Below are positions 26,284 to 34,457 of a DNA stretch of 64,000 nt, one piece after another; within the stretch, counting starts at the first letter, position 1; each line of letters opens with the position of its first letter. Made by a program: the position numbers and the translations under genes. This DNA comes from Christensenella intestinihominis. GTDB lineage: Bacteria; Bacillota; Clostridia; Christensenellales; Christensenellaceae. Below the pieces are notes generated by a model. That model was not told the origin of the DNA, made no database searches, and saw nothing but the letters and a program-made list of their open reading frames with translations. The stretch is from contig NZ_MAIQ01000002.1 in NCBI RefSeq assembly GCF_001678845.1, positions 310,001 through 374,000 of the forward strand. Direction: 5' to 3'.

Positions 26284-27537
26284 TTATTTTGTCCTGCCGA
26301 TGGTGGTATTGTCTTTTTTGCGGTCCTTCAGTCCCGGAACCGGATTTTCTTTCTTCTCGTCGCGGTAGTCCTCGCCGTCCTTGCTGTTCTTCTGATGGTC
26401 CGCGATCACGACGTGGCTTTGCACGCCGCGTATATTCGAGCCGTTGACCTTCTCCTGGTAGGTGAAGAATTCATGGTCTTCGGGCAGGTCGTGGATGCTG
26501 ACGAAATCTTCCTTGTCCGCGGTGAGCTCGACCTGGTTTGCAAGCACATCGCGCACATAGTCCTTGGTGTCGTGGAATTTCAGCAGCTCGGGGAATTCGC
26601 CTGAATTCAATACCTGCTGCCATTCCTTGCCTTCATATTTTTCGAGCAGTTCCGCCGCTTTGTGAAGGTGGGAAATTTCCTGCATCAGGTGGCGCTCCCA
26701 GATTTTCTTGATATTTGCGTCCACTTCGTCCTCATAAAACGAATCGTACAGGTAACATTCCGTATATTCATGCAGCAGCAGGTTTTCAAGCCACGTGCAG
26801 TTCGGGTCCATCAGGCCGCCGTACTGCGTGACATGCTGCTCCTCCACCATACCGATTTCAAGATACAGCTTTCGTCCCGGATCGGTGGGGTAGGTATTGC
26901 CGATGTTCATATAGAAATTCATGGTTTGCTGCTCGCCCGCAGTGATAATCAGCGTATGGAGCTTGGTGCGGTCGTCCGCCGTCTTGAAATCCGCAAAACG
27001 CTTGACCGATTCAAACGGATAGCGGTGGTGCGCGACCGTCGGCCTGCCGGGCGTGATGTCCACATAGCCCTTCACCAGCTTATGCGCGGGGATATTCATA
27101 TCCATATCGAGCAGGTTCGAGTAACGGTACAGATGGTCAAAATCTTCGAGGAGCGCAAAATCCATGCACTGCTTCACATATTCGTCCGGCTCGTGCTGCG
27201 CCAGCCACGCCGTGAGGTCCACGGCAAGGTGTTCGTAACCGATGGTGGTTTCGAGCTGCGTTTCGTCGCCGGGCGACAGCCAATTGATGGTCTTCTGCTG
27301 CATCTGCTCCTGGCGGCGGCAGGCCGCGATCTCGCGGCGCAGTTCGTTGTCCGCACAGTTCCGGTGGAACTGCTGGCCGAACATAACCGCCTCGGTTTCA
27401 ATCCCGTTCATCAGGATTACGCGGCATTTCGTGTAGGGGTCCGCATCATTTTTGGAATATGGTTTTTGGTAAAGCTCTTTCCAGCCAAGGAAGCCTTCGT
27501 CCATTGCCATTGGTTTTTCTTTAAAAGGGTTCATCAT
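26284..27537 (-). CDS. Large ferritin-like (four-helix di-iron) protein, function unknown
   Basis: A 417-residue soluble protein. Four helices carry ferritin-like ligands in order: a Glu in TTIGYEHLAVDL, E and H in LLEDFDHLYRY (about residues 125-145), EEQH in MVEEQHVTQYGG (about 235), and ExxH in MQEISHLHKAAELL (about 290). That spacing suggests a di-iron or similar metal site, as in rubrerythrin-like proteins, but it is longer than rubrerythrin and lacks a rubredoxin tail. The C-terminal about 60 residues are charged and probably disordered. The upstream site is AGGAGGAACACAAAAA. It is transcribed alone; an oxygen or peroxide role is only a guess. Confidence 0.75.
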   Translation of the reverse strand: MMNPFKEKPMAMDEGFLGWKELYQKPYSKNDADPYTKCRVILMNGIETEAVMFGQQFHRNCADNELRREIAACRRQEQMQQKTINWLSPGDETQLETTIGYEHLAVDLTAWLAQHEPDEYVKQCMDFALLEDFDHLYRYSNLLDMDMNIPAHKLVKGYVDITPGRPTVAHHRYPFESVKRFADFKTADDRTKLHTLIITAGEQQTMNFYMNIGNTYPTDPGRKLYLEIGMVEEQHVTQYGGLMDPNCTWLENLLLHEYTECYLYDSFYEDEVDANIKKIWERHLMQEISHLHKAAELLEKYEGKEWQQVLNSGEFPELLKFHDTKDYVRDVLANQVELTADKEDFVSIHDLPEDHEFFTYQEKVNGSNIRGVQSHVVIADHQKNSKDGEDYRDEKKENPVPGLKDRKKDNTTIGRTK

Positions 27538-27779
27538 TTTTTGTGTTCCTCCTGTAAATTATGGTCTTTTCTTTTTAACCATCCGGTTTTACGGGAAACA
27601 CAACGCAAAGAATTTTAATGTTTTCGGGACTTGCCTTCCGGTACAAAAACACGTCCAAAAGCGCCTGCCTGCGCGGAATCGCCGGGAGACATTAAAATAT
27701 TGGATAGGAAGGAGCAGCGCCGCGCATACGGCGCGTAGTTTGCGCGAATCCTGTGCTGAACCGCCTGCCGGGGGCTTCG

Positions 27780-29633
27780 TTATTTGCCGTGGCCGCCCCC
27801 GTCATAAATAATATGCTTGGGGAAAACAATATCTACGGTGGTGCCGTGGTCGACACGGTATTCGATTTTTCCTTTGAAATCCCCGGAGACGATCGATTCC
27901 ACAATCGATATCCCAAGCCCTCCTTTCCGGTGCAGCTTCTGTTCGTCGGCGCCTTTTCCGTTGTCAATAACCGACATCCGGATTTCCTCATCCCCGTCCC
28001 GGCACACTACCCTGACGATTCCTTCCCCGCTGGAACCAAACGCATGTTTGACACAATTGTTAATCAGCTCGTTAATCACAAGCGCGGCGGAAGCCGCTTT
28101 GTTATAAGGCATGAAGGCGTCGTCCAGTTCCAGTACAAGGCTGATTCTCGGCGTTTTATATAATTTGACAATCTCTGTAATGATTTTCCGCAGGTTGACG
28201 ATGCTGCTCTTCATTTTTTCATTGGACAGCATATCGTGGACCGCGGCAATGCTCTTGATGCGGTAAATCGTTGTATCGATGGCGTCGCTCCATTCCGCCT
28301 CCTTGCTTTTGCGGAGGTTGTTCTTCTGCATGTAAAGCAGGCTGATAATAATCTGGAGATTATTTTTGATGCGGTGGTGGCTTTCCTGGAGCAGCGCGGA
28401 CCTTCCCATCAGCCTTGAGTTTTCGATTGCCAGCACAATTTCGTTTTTCATGGTCGCAATATACATCAGGTCTTTTTCCGTATACATATAATACTTATCG
28501 TAGGAAACCTGTATCAGTCCGACAACTTTTGCCTTATGGATAATGGGCACGCCCATCAGCGACTTCGTATCGTTTTCCTCTTCAAAGTAATTTTTTCTTT
28601 CCTCATGCGTACAATTGGCAAAAAAGAACTTGTTTGTATCGCTTTTTGCCAGCCGCTCGACAAAATCCGATTTCAGGCGGTATTTCTTTCCGGCGATATC
28701 GTCGTTGTTGATCGTATCGATAATATTATTCGCCATCTCGTCTATAATGTAAATGACGCAGTGCTTCGCCTGTATATGCTTTGCAAGGTTATCCGCGATA
28801 AATACGAGTACGTCCCGCAATTCATAGCTCGAGGTGAGAATCTCCGTTCCTTTGAAAATTGCATCGATCATTTCATGGATTTCCTCGTGCTGGTTTTCCT
28901 CCACCATGAAATTTTCCCATCCGGACATCAGGTACATGGTTTTTGTCGGGTCTTTTTTCACTTCCTCCGCAAGATAGGTGCCGGATATCCTTCCTTTCGA
29001 AAGGAAGGATATCCGGTCGGAAAGCTTGAATATATCCTCGAATTTGGACGTGACATATAAAAAGCTCTTTCCCTCTCCCTGCATTTTGGAAATGATTTGC
29101 TGGAATTTCAGGTAATAGGCATAATCCATATAATCCAAGGTTTCGTGCAGGACAATCGTGCTTTTGGAACAAAGGTAAAGCCGCAGCAGCTCGATAATAT
29201 TTTTTTGTTCGTGCGTAAGCATATCGACCTTGGTTTCCGCATCGATATGGATATCAAAATGGTCCAGGAGCTTCTGGCACAGCTTTACGTATTTCTTTTT
29301 ATTGAGCAGGAAAAAAGGACGGTTGATTAAATATAAATTATGGACGATGGAAAGGTTATCGTAGAGCGTATTTTCATGCCGGATATGGTCGATTTCCTTT
29401 GTCCACTTTCCAATATCTCCCGCGTCATACTCTTTTTCCCCGATAATAATATTTCCGCTGATGTTGCTGTTCCCGCCTTCAAGGATATCCACAAAATCCG
29501 ACACATCCGTTGCCGTCGTGCCGATTACGGTATGGACTTCGCCTTCCCGCAGGTCAAAATCAATGTGGTCTATAATTTGTTTTTGGAACCGGACGGCCGA
29601 CAGGTTCCTGATCCTGAAATTGTATTTTTCCAT
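27780..29633 (-). CDS. Histidine kinase fused to a pseudo sugar-ABC ATPase (ABC-GAF-HisKA_2-HATPase)
   Basis: A 617-residue cytoplasmic kinase. Residues about 1-225 align by eye with the first ATPase domain of RbsA/MglA-type sugar importers, but catalytic parts are lost: Walker A is GTTATDVSD (no Lys), the Q-loop Gln is His, the signature reads LTHEQKN, Walker B is IVLHE (Asp to His) and the switch His is Ser (YVTSKFEDI). A GAF domain (about 250-400) follows. The kinase is HisKA_2 (phospho-His in ESHHRIKNNLQ, near 425) with HATPase N box NELINNCVKHAFG and G boxes DNGKGAD and GLGIS. It ends the unit begun by the ANTAR regulator, one base away, and lies near a ribose-type transporter. Confidence 0.9.
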   Translation of the reverse strand: MEKYNFRIRNLSAVRFQKQIIDHIDFDLREGEVHTVIGTTATDVSDFVDILEGGNSNISGNIIIGEKEYDAGDIGKWTKEIDHIRHENTLYDNLSIVHNLYLINRPFFLLNKKKYVKLCQKLLDHFDIHIDAETKVDMLTHEQKNIIELLRLYLCSKSTIVLHETLDYMDYAYYLKFQQIISKMQGEGKSFLYVTSKFEDIFKLSDRISFLSKGRISGTYLAEEVKKDPTKTMYLMSGWENFMVEENQHEEIHEMIDAIFKGTEILTSSYELRDVLVFIADNLAKHIQAKHCVIYIIDEMANNIIDTINNDDIAGKKYRLKSDFVERLAKSDTNKFFFANCTHEERKNYFEEENDTKSLMGVPIIHKAKVVGLIQVSYDKYYMYTEKDLMYIATMKNEIVLAIENSRLMGRSALLQESHHRIKNNLQIIISLLYMQKNNLRKSKEAEWSDAIDTTIYRIKSIAAVHDMLSNEKMKSSIVNLRKIITEIVKLYKTPRISLVLELDDAFMPYNKAASAALVINELINNCVKHAFGSSGEGIVRVVCRDGDEEIRMSVIDNGKGADEQKLHRKGGLGISIVESIVSGDFKGKIEYRVDHGTTVDIVFPKHIIYDGGGHGK

Positions 29634-29634
29634 A

Positions 29635-30225
29635 CTATTTTAAAATCTGCTCCGAGACAATGATGTCCTTTGCCACCCGCGCAAGCTTTTTATTGGTATT
29701 CCTGCTCTTTTTCTGCATCGTTTTCATTGCCTGTTCTTCCGTCAGCCCAAACCGGTCCATCAGGATTCCCTTTGCCTTTTCAACATATTTCCTGTCCTCG
29801 AGCGCCCCTTTCACATCCTTTAGGTTGCAAAGGACGTTTTTGAATTCCTCGAACCTGCGCTGCGTAATTTTAATGGTGGAATATAGCTCGTGGATATCGA
29901 TCGGCTTAATCAGATAGCCGAAAACGCCGGCTTCATTGGCACGGTCGATCAGTTCCGGGTCCGAATAGCCGGTAATCACAATGACCGGGACAAGCCGGGC
30001 TTCCACAATTTTTTCAATGGCGGAAATTCCGTCCATTTCGGGCATATTGATATCCATGATGACCATATCGGGTTCAAGGAGCAGCACCTCCGCCACCGCC
30101 GTTTTTCCGTCGGTGGCGCAGCCGATTACATCATATCCCATATCCAGCAATTCGGACTTGATCCAATTCAAAATAATGCTTTCATCTTCTGCCAAATAAA
30201 TTCTTAAAGCTCTCTCTTTATCCAT
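29635..30225 (-). CDS. ANTAR-domain response regulator (RNA-binding antiterminator)
   Basis: A 196-residue protein with a receiver domain (about 1-125; acidic pocket AEDES, phospho-Asp in MVIMDINMPEMDG, Lys in YLIKPID), a short coiled coil, and a C-terminal ANTAR domain (VEKAKGILMDRFGLTEEQAMKTM, about 140-196). ANTAR proteins bind paired hexaloop hairpins in nascent RNA and prevent termination. ATG 30225 follows AAGGGTGAAATT. The kinase stop-start junction is a single base, so the two should form a two-component pair. A candidate target is the terminator-bearing leader ahead of the sugar transporter. Confidence 0.95.
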   Translation of the reverse strand: MDKERALRIYLAEDESIILNWIKSELLDMGYDVIGCATDGKTAVAEVLLLEPDMVIMDINMPEMDGISAIEKIVEARLVPVIVITGYSDPELIDRANEAGVFGYLIKPIDIHELYSTIKITQRRFEEFKNVLCNLKDVKGALEDRKYVEKAKGILMDRFGLTEEQAMKTMQKKSRNTNKKLARVAKDIIVSEQILK

Positions 30226-30247
30226 AATTTCACCCTTATACAACCTG

Positions 30248-30270
30248 AAAAAAATGGCCGGACGGCCGGA
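30248..30270 (-). promoter_or_regulatory. T-tailed hairpin in the leader of the ANTAR gene
   Basis: On the minus strand GGCC-GTCC-GGCC is followed by T7, about 22 bases before the ANTAR start. The stem is short, so termination would be weak; it could be an autoregulatory antitermination site. Confidence 0.35.
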
Positions 30271-30286
30271 TTGTGTTGTTTATTCA

Positions 30287-30315
30287 ATTATAACATATTG
30301 TTTTCGGACTTCGAA
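30287..30315 (-). promoter_or_regulatory. Candidate promoter of the ANTAR-kinase unit
   Basis: Minus-strand TTCGAA (30310-30315), 17 bp, TATAAT (30287-30292). The -35 is poor and the -10 perfect. Confidence 0.5.
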
Positions 30316-30353
30316 TTAAAATAAAGACGGCACGCCGGGGACGGGATAACAAT

Positions 30354-30388
30354 GGTAAAAGCGCCTTTTTTGAAAAGGCGCTTTTACC
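30354..30388 (-). terminator. Terminator of the sugar transporter operon
   Basis: A perfect 16-bp stem (30354-30369 with 30373-30388) follows the dehydrogenase stop and separates the transporter operon from the ANTAR-kinase unit. Confidence 0.8.
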
Positions 30389-30410
30389 CCGACCTAAGTA
30401 GAAAGGACCC

Positions 30411-31442
30411 CTATTCGTCCCAGACAAATACAACCTTCTGCGCGCCGTGGGAATCAAACACCCGGTAGGCTTCCTCCGCGTCTTCGATTCCATATTTGTG
30501 CGTGGCAAGCTTTTCGATTGGAACATTGTTTTCCAGGACAAAATCCACAATTTCTCCCCAATCGTTCTTATTGAACACCCAGCATCCCAGGATCGTCAGC
30601 CGTTTATGGATTACCTGCGCGCTCGGATCAAACGTGCAGCTTGAATTTTCGCCGATGATTCCCACCCGGCCAAGCGGGCGTACAACATTAAGGGCGGTAT
30701 TTGCGCCGACCTCGTTTCCCGTGCATTCAATGGCGATATCCGCGCCGCGTCCGCGGGTGATTTCCAGCACCCGCTTTTCGACATCTTCCTCTTTTGGATT
30801 TATGGCATAGTCCGCGCCGATTCCGCGCGCAAAATCAAGCCGGCCCGAATCCACGTCCACAATGATGACCTTGCCGCCAAACGCTTTGGCCATCATCACA
30901 CCGCCGCAGCCCATGGGGCCCGCGCCCACGATGACGACGTATTTCCCGCCTTTGACATCCAGGTTCCGGCACGCCGTATAAAGGCCGCCGCCCACATCCG
31001 TCAGCAGCGACGCGGCGACAAACGACATTTCGTCCGGTATTTTTAGGCAATTTGCGCCGGGCAGCACGATGTAGTCCGCGTGCGCGCCGTCGCGCTGGAA
31101 GCCGATGCAGCCAAACTGTTTGCACAACATCTCATCCCCGTGGAGGCAATATTCGCATTCCCCGCACCCGACAAACATGAACAGGCCGACCCGGTCGCCC
31201 GGTTTTACGTTTGTGACCTTGTCCCCGACCTTTTCAACGATCCCGCACGGTTCATGCCCGGGGGTGAAATTCGTGTTTGCGCTGTCGTCGTCAAAGCATG
31301 TGGTGCCGTGATACCTGTAAAGGTCGCTCCGGCAAAGCGCAGTCGCTTTCAGGCGTACGAGCGCATCGTTCGGCCCGACTTCCGGAACCGGAGTCTCGAC
31401 AACCTCTATTTTTTCCTGTCCTACGATTTTAACCGCTTTCAT
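30411..31442 (-). CDS. Zinc-dependent polyol/alcohol dehydrogenase (MDR family)
   Basis: A 343-residue medium-chain dehydrogenase. It has the catalytic zinc Cys in TALCRSDLYRY, GHEPCGIVEKVG, a structural zinc site with four Cys in GCGECEYCLHGDEMLC, and the NAD-binding motif VVIVGAGPMGCGG near residue 172. Substrates in this group include polyols, threonine and butanediol; which one applies cannot be told. It is the last gene of a unit with a cupin and a ribose-type ABC transporter, which suggests it oxidises the imported sugar, polyol or a product. CGGAGGGGAAGCA precedes the ATG. Confidence 0.9.
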   Translation of the reverse strand: MKAVKIVGQEKIEVVETPVPEVGPNDALVRLKATALCRSDLYRYHGTTCFDDDSANTNFTPGHEPCGIVEKVGDKVTNVKPGDRVGLFMFVGCGECEYCLHGDEMLCKQFGCIGFQRDGAHADYIVLPGANCLKIPDEMSFVAASLLTDVGGGLYTACRNLDVKGGKYVVIVGAGPMGCGGVMMAKAFGGKVIIVDVDSGRLDFARGIGADYAINPKEEDVEKRVLEITRGRGADIAIECTGNEVGANTALNVVRPLGRVGIIGENSSCTFDPSAQVIHKRLTILGCWVFNKNDWGEIVDFVLENNVPIEKLATHKYGIEDAEEAYRVFDSHGAQKVVFVWDE

Positions 31443-31455
31443 TGCTTCCCCTCCG

Positions 31456-31878
31456 CTATTTATCGGTCTTTACGTCATAATACCCGCTATCGGGAATACT
31501 GTGCGCGCAAGTATAGACAAATACAAATTCCGCTTCCTCTTCAAACGGATTATTAACCCAGTGGGTCACATTTGGGGGCGTATAGGTAGACGAGCCTTCC
31601 GTACAGATTTCCTCTACATCGTTGCCGTTTTCGTCTACATAGCCGCTGGTCACTTGTCCGCGGATGACGTAAATGATTTCCGCGGAGCGCGTGTGGCCGT
31701 GGCGGCCGTGCATGGAATGCGGTGGGAATACGCAATGCCCGAAAACGCAGTGATGCTCGTTTTCTTCCACCGTATCGCCCGTAATCATATACTGGATTTC
31801 AAAACCGGGCATGAGCGCCGTTACCTCCGGGTCCTCCGGAAATTCCCTGTAGTTCCACATCCGTTTTTTCTCTTTCAT
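31456..31878 (-). CDS. Cupin-domain protein (possible sugar isomerase)
   Basis: A 140-residue single cupin. Motif 1 is seen as HSMHGRHGHTRSAEIIYVIRG, giving the His/His/Glu metal ligands, and motif 2 as PPNVTHWVNNPFEEEAEFV with the last His. Small cupins beside sugar ABC transporters often act as sugar or lyxose-type isomerases, or as sensors; no direct proof here. AAAGGAGGAAAAGACA fixes the start at 31878, 13 codons inside the longest frame. It lies 13 bases upstream of the dehydrogenase and about 75 bases downstream of the permease. Confidence 0.85.
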   Translation of the reverse strand: MKEKKRMWNYREFPEDPEVTALMPGFEIQYMITGDTVEENEHHCVFGHCVFPPHSMHGRHGHTRSAEIIYVIRGQVTSGYVDENGNDVEEICTEGSSTYTPPNVTHWVNNPFEEEAEFVFVYTCAHSIPDSGYYDVKTDK

Positions 31879-31953
31879 TGTCTTTTCCTCCTTTAATTGT
31901 TTTATTTGGTTAGGCATGCACGGAACGGGCCATATTGCCCGAATCCGGCATGC

Positions 31954-32910
31954 TTATCTCTTCTGGAGCTTATTTGTGACCGCAATCGCAAGGATAATGA
32001 TGATCCCTTTGAGGATCATCTGCACGCTTGAATCAAACCCGCAAAGCAGCAGCGCGTTATTGAGCATCCCCATAAGGATCGCCCCCACAAGCGCCCCCAC
32101 CATGGAGCCTGTCCCGCCCGAGAGGCTTGCCCCTCCGAGGATTACGGCCGCAATGACCGACATTTCGTCCCCGTCGCCAAAGGTATAGCGGGCCGCCTGC
32201 ATCCTGCCCGTGTATAATATGCCGGCAACCGCGGCGCACGCGCCGCTGATCATCATAATCAGTATTTTATAGCGGTCTACCTTGATTCCGGTAAATTTCG
32301 CGGCTGTTTCATTCCCGCCGATTGCAAGCGTCCTGACCCCGAACGAGGTGCGGTTCAGGACAATATAGCCTACGATCACAAACGCCGCCGTCCAGAAAAT
32401 GAGCACCGGGACCGGGCCTACGTCCCCGCCGCCAAAGATGTAGTTAAACGCCGGGTTATTGGTCGGTACGGCCTGCGTATTCGTAACCCACATGGCTACG
32501 CCCTTGATAACGCCCATCATGCACATTGTCGCGAGAAACGCGGGCAGCTTGGCAAACGTAATCAGGAAGCCGTTGGCCCAGCCGACTCCCACGCCGACCG
32601 CAAGCCCGCCGACGATGCTCAGGGGGATATTCCCCGTATTTGTAAGGATCAGCGCCGTAATCAGCGAGGAAAGCGGAACGATGGAGCTGACGGAAAGGTC
32701 GATCATGCCCGCGCCGATCACGAACACGCCGCCCACCGCCATAATGCTGATTGTCGCCGTCTGCCGTATGATATTGAGGACGTTGCTTCCCGAAAGGAAG
32801 GTGGTCCCAAGGATCGCGCTGAAAATAATGAACATTACGGCAAAAATGATATAGACAATATATTTATTCCAATTAAACGACTTTTTGAGACTTGTACTGC
32901 TGGATTTCAT
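31954..32910 (-). CDS. Ribose-type ABC transporter permease
   Basis: A 318-residue inner membrane permease of the BPD_transp_2 family (RbsC/MglC type) with about eight to ten helices. Family phrases are VGGVFVIGAGMIDLSVSS near residue 58, GRMQAARYTFGDGDEMSVIAAVILGGASLSGGTGS near 235, and LLLCGFDSSVQMILKGIIIILAIA at the end. GAGGAGGTAATTCAAA precedes ATG 32910, so the start overlaps the last 38 bases of the ATPase gene. It forms the channel of the importer with the adjacent ATPase and lipoprotein. Confidence 0.95.
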   Translation of the reverse strand: MKSSSTSLKKSFNWNKYIVYIIFAVMFIIFSAILGTTFLSGSNVLNIIRQTATISIMAVGGVFVIGAGMIDLSVSSIVPLSSLITALILTNTGNIPLSIVGGLAVGVGVGWANGFLITFAKLPAFLATMCMMGVIKGVAMWVTNTQAVPTNNPAFNYIFGGGDVGPVPVLIFWTAAFVIVGYIVLNRTSFGVRTLAIGGNETAAKFTGIKVDRYKILIMMISGACAAVAGILYTGRMQAARYTFGDGDEMSVIAAVILGGASLSGGTGSMVGALVGAILMGMLNNALLLCGFDSSVQMILKGIIIILAIAVTNKLQKR

Positions 32911-34390
32911 TTTGAATTACCTCCTCGTTCTCGATCTCCTTGCCCGAAAGCTCCGCGCAAATTTTGCCCCGGTTCAGGATAAAAATCCTGTCGCATGCCG
33001 CAACCAGCTCCGATATTTCCGATGAAACAAATATTGCCGCGTTTCCCCCTGCTACGTATCCCCTGATAAAATCGATAAATTCGGTTTTCGCGCCAATATC
33101 AACCCCTATGGTCGGTTCGTCGAACATCACCAGCTTAGGCTGGGTGGAAAGCCATTTCGCGAATACAACCTTTTGCTGGTTTCCGCCGGACAGCTGGGAG
33201 ATCATCTTGTGCACGCTGTCGGTTTTTATATTGTATTTTTGAACGTTTTCTTCAACAAGCGACCTGATTTTCGTACGGTCGAGCAATGCTTTTTTCCTGA
33301 GCCGGTCGAGAGACGGCAGGATCATGTTGGTTTCAAGCGAATGTCCGAGCACAAGCCCTTCCTCCCGCCTGTTTTCCGGGACGAGCGCCATCCCCGCGCC
33401 GATTGAAGCATCCACCCTGTTTAAGGGGACCTGCCTGCCATCGACCAGGATTTCACCGGACTCGGTATGCCGCAGGCCGAATATTCCTTCCAGTATTTCC
33501 GTCCTGCCGCTGTTCATAAGGCCCGCAAATCCTACGACCTCGCCTTCATAAACCTTGAAATCAATATTCCGTACCCATGAATTTACGGTAAGTCCTTTTA
33601 TCTCGAGCACGCAGCGGTCATACCTGATATTTTCATAATTCACATTCGGTTTCAGGTCTTTTGCGTGTTCATCCAGCATATATTTAATGATCTCGGAAAC
33701 GGTAAGCACTTCTGCCTGTTCCGTGATGATGCGCTGTCCATCCCGAAGGATTGTTACCTTATCCGCAATTTTCAGTATTTCATTCATCCTGTGCGATATA
33801 TACACGATTGCCACGCCCTGCTCCTTCAGCTTCCTTACGATGCGGAACAGCGTTTCTACCTCTGTTTCCGAGAGCGAGGAGGTGGGTTCATCCATCACCA
33901 GGATTTTTGTTTCTTCCGAAAGCGCCTTTGCGATTTCTATGAGCTGCTGTTCCGCAACGCTTAAGGTTCCGACGATTGTTGCAGGGCTGATTTCAACGCC
34001 AAGGCTGTCGAGGATTTCCGCGGCTTTCCTGTTCATCTTCTTTAAGTCCAGCAGCCTTCCCCTGTTGCTGATTTCATGGTTCAGGAAAATATTCTGTGCG
34101 ACGGTTATGGTGGGCACCAGGCTTAATTCCTGAAAAATCATCCTGACGCCATTTTTTGTGGCTTCGCTGTAATCCTTAAACCAAAGGGGCTTTCCATCGA
34201 GCTCCAGCGTTCCCGAATCATGCGTGTATACGCCTGTAATAATCTTCATCAACGTGCTTTTTCCTGCTCCGTTCCCGCCGACAAGCGCGTGTACCTCGCC
34301 TTCGTCTACCGAGAAATCCACATTATCGAGCACGGTAACTCCATTGAATGCTTTTGTAATATGGTTTGCTTTTAATAAGGGCGTTCCCAT
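32873..34390 (-). CDS. Ribose-type ABC transporter ATPase (two ATPase domains)
   Basis: A 505-residue double ATPase of the RbsA/MglA class. Domain 1 has Walker A GGNGAGKST, signature LSVAEQQLIEIAKAL and Walker B ILVMDEPTSSL. Domain 2 (about 260-505) has the usual weak Walker A (GFAGLMNSGRTE) but an intact LSGGNQQKV and LVMFDEPTIGVD. ATG 34390 is chosen because GGAGGTG lies ten bases upstream; the ATG at 34408 is part of that ribosome binding site. The domain-1 sequence is the reference for the decayed domain in the nearby kinase. Confidence 0.95.
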   Translation of the reverse strand: MGTPLLKANHITKAFNGVTVLDNVDFSVDEGEVHALVGGNGAGKSTLMKIITGVYTHDSGTLELDGKPLWFKDYSEATKNGVRMIFQELSLVPTITVAQNIFLNHEISNRGRLLDLKKMNRKAAEILDSLGVEISPATIVGTLSVAEQQLIEIAKALSEETKILVMDEPTSSLSETEVETLFRIVRKLKEQGVAIVYISHRMNEILKIADKVTILRDGQRIITEQAEVLTVSEIIKYMLDEHAKDLKPNVNYENIRYDRCVLEIKGLTVNSWVRNIDFKVYEGEVVGFAGLMNSGRTEILEGIFGLRHTESGEILVDGRQVPLNRVDASIGAGMALVPENRREEGLVLGHSLETNMILPSLDRLRKKALLDRTKIRSLVEENVQKYNIKTDSVHKMISQLSGGNQQKVVFAKWLSTQPKLVMFDEPTIGVDIGAKTEFIDFIRGYVAGGNAAIFVSSEISELVAACDRIFILNRGKICAELSGKEIENEEVIQNEIQQYKSQKVV

Positions 34391-34412
34391 TCCAGTCTTC
34401 ACCTCCATTTTT

Positions 34413-34446
34413 GGCTTTAGCGCCCGCCTTTGCGGGCGCTAAAGCC
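34413..34446 (-). promoter_or_regulatory. Intercistronic stem-loop between binding protein and ATPase genes
   Basis: A perfect 15-bp stem (34413-34427 with 34432-34446) without a T tract, between the binding-protein stop and the ATPase start. Such stems protect the upstream message, which fits the need for excess binding protein. Confidence 0.7.
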
Positions 34447-34457
34447 ATGCAGTTAAA

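Noticed and set aside
27640-27779. GC-rich hairpins (GCGCCG..CGGCGC) between the kinase and ferritin-like genes, with an AAGGAGCAG that recalls the structured units.
   Set aside because: The first CCCC/GGGG stem is missing and no T tract follows, so I cannot assign it to the unit family or call a terminator.
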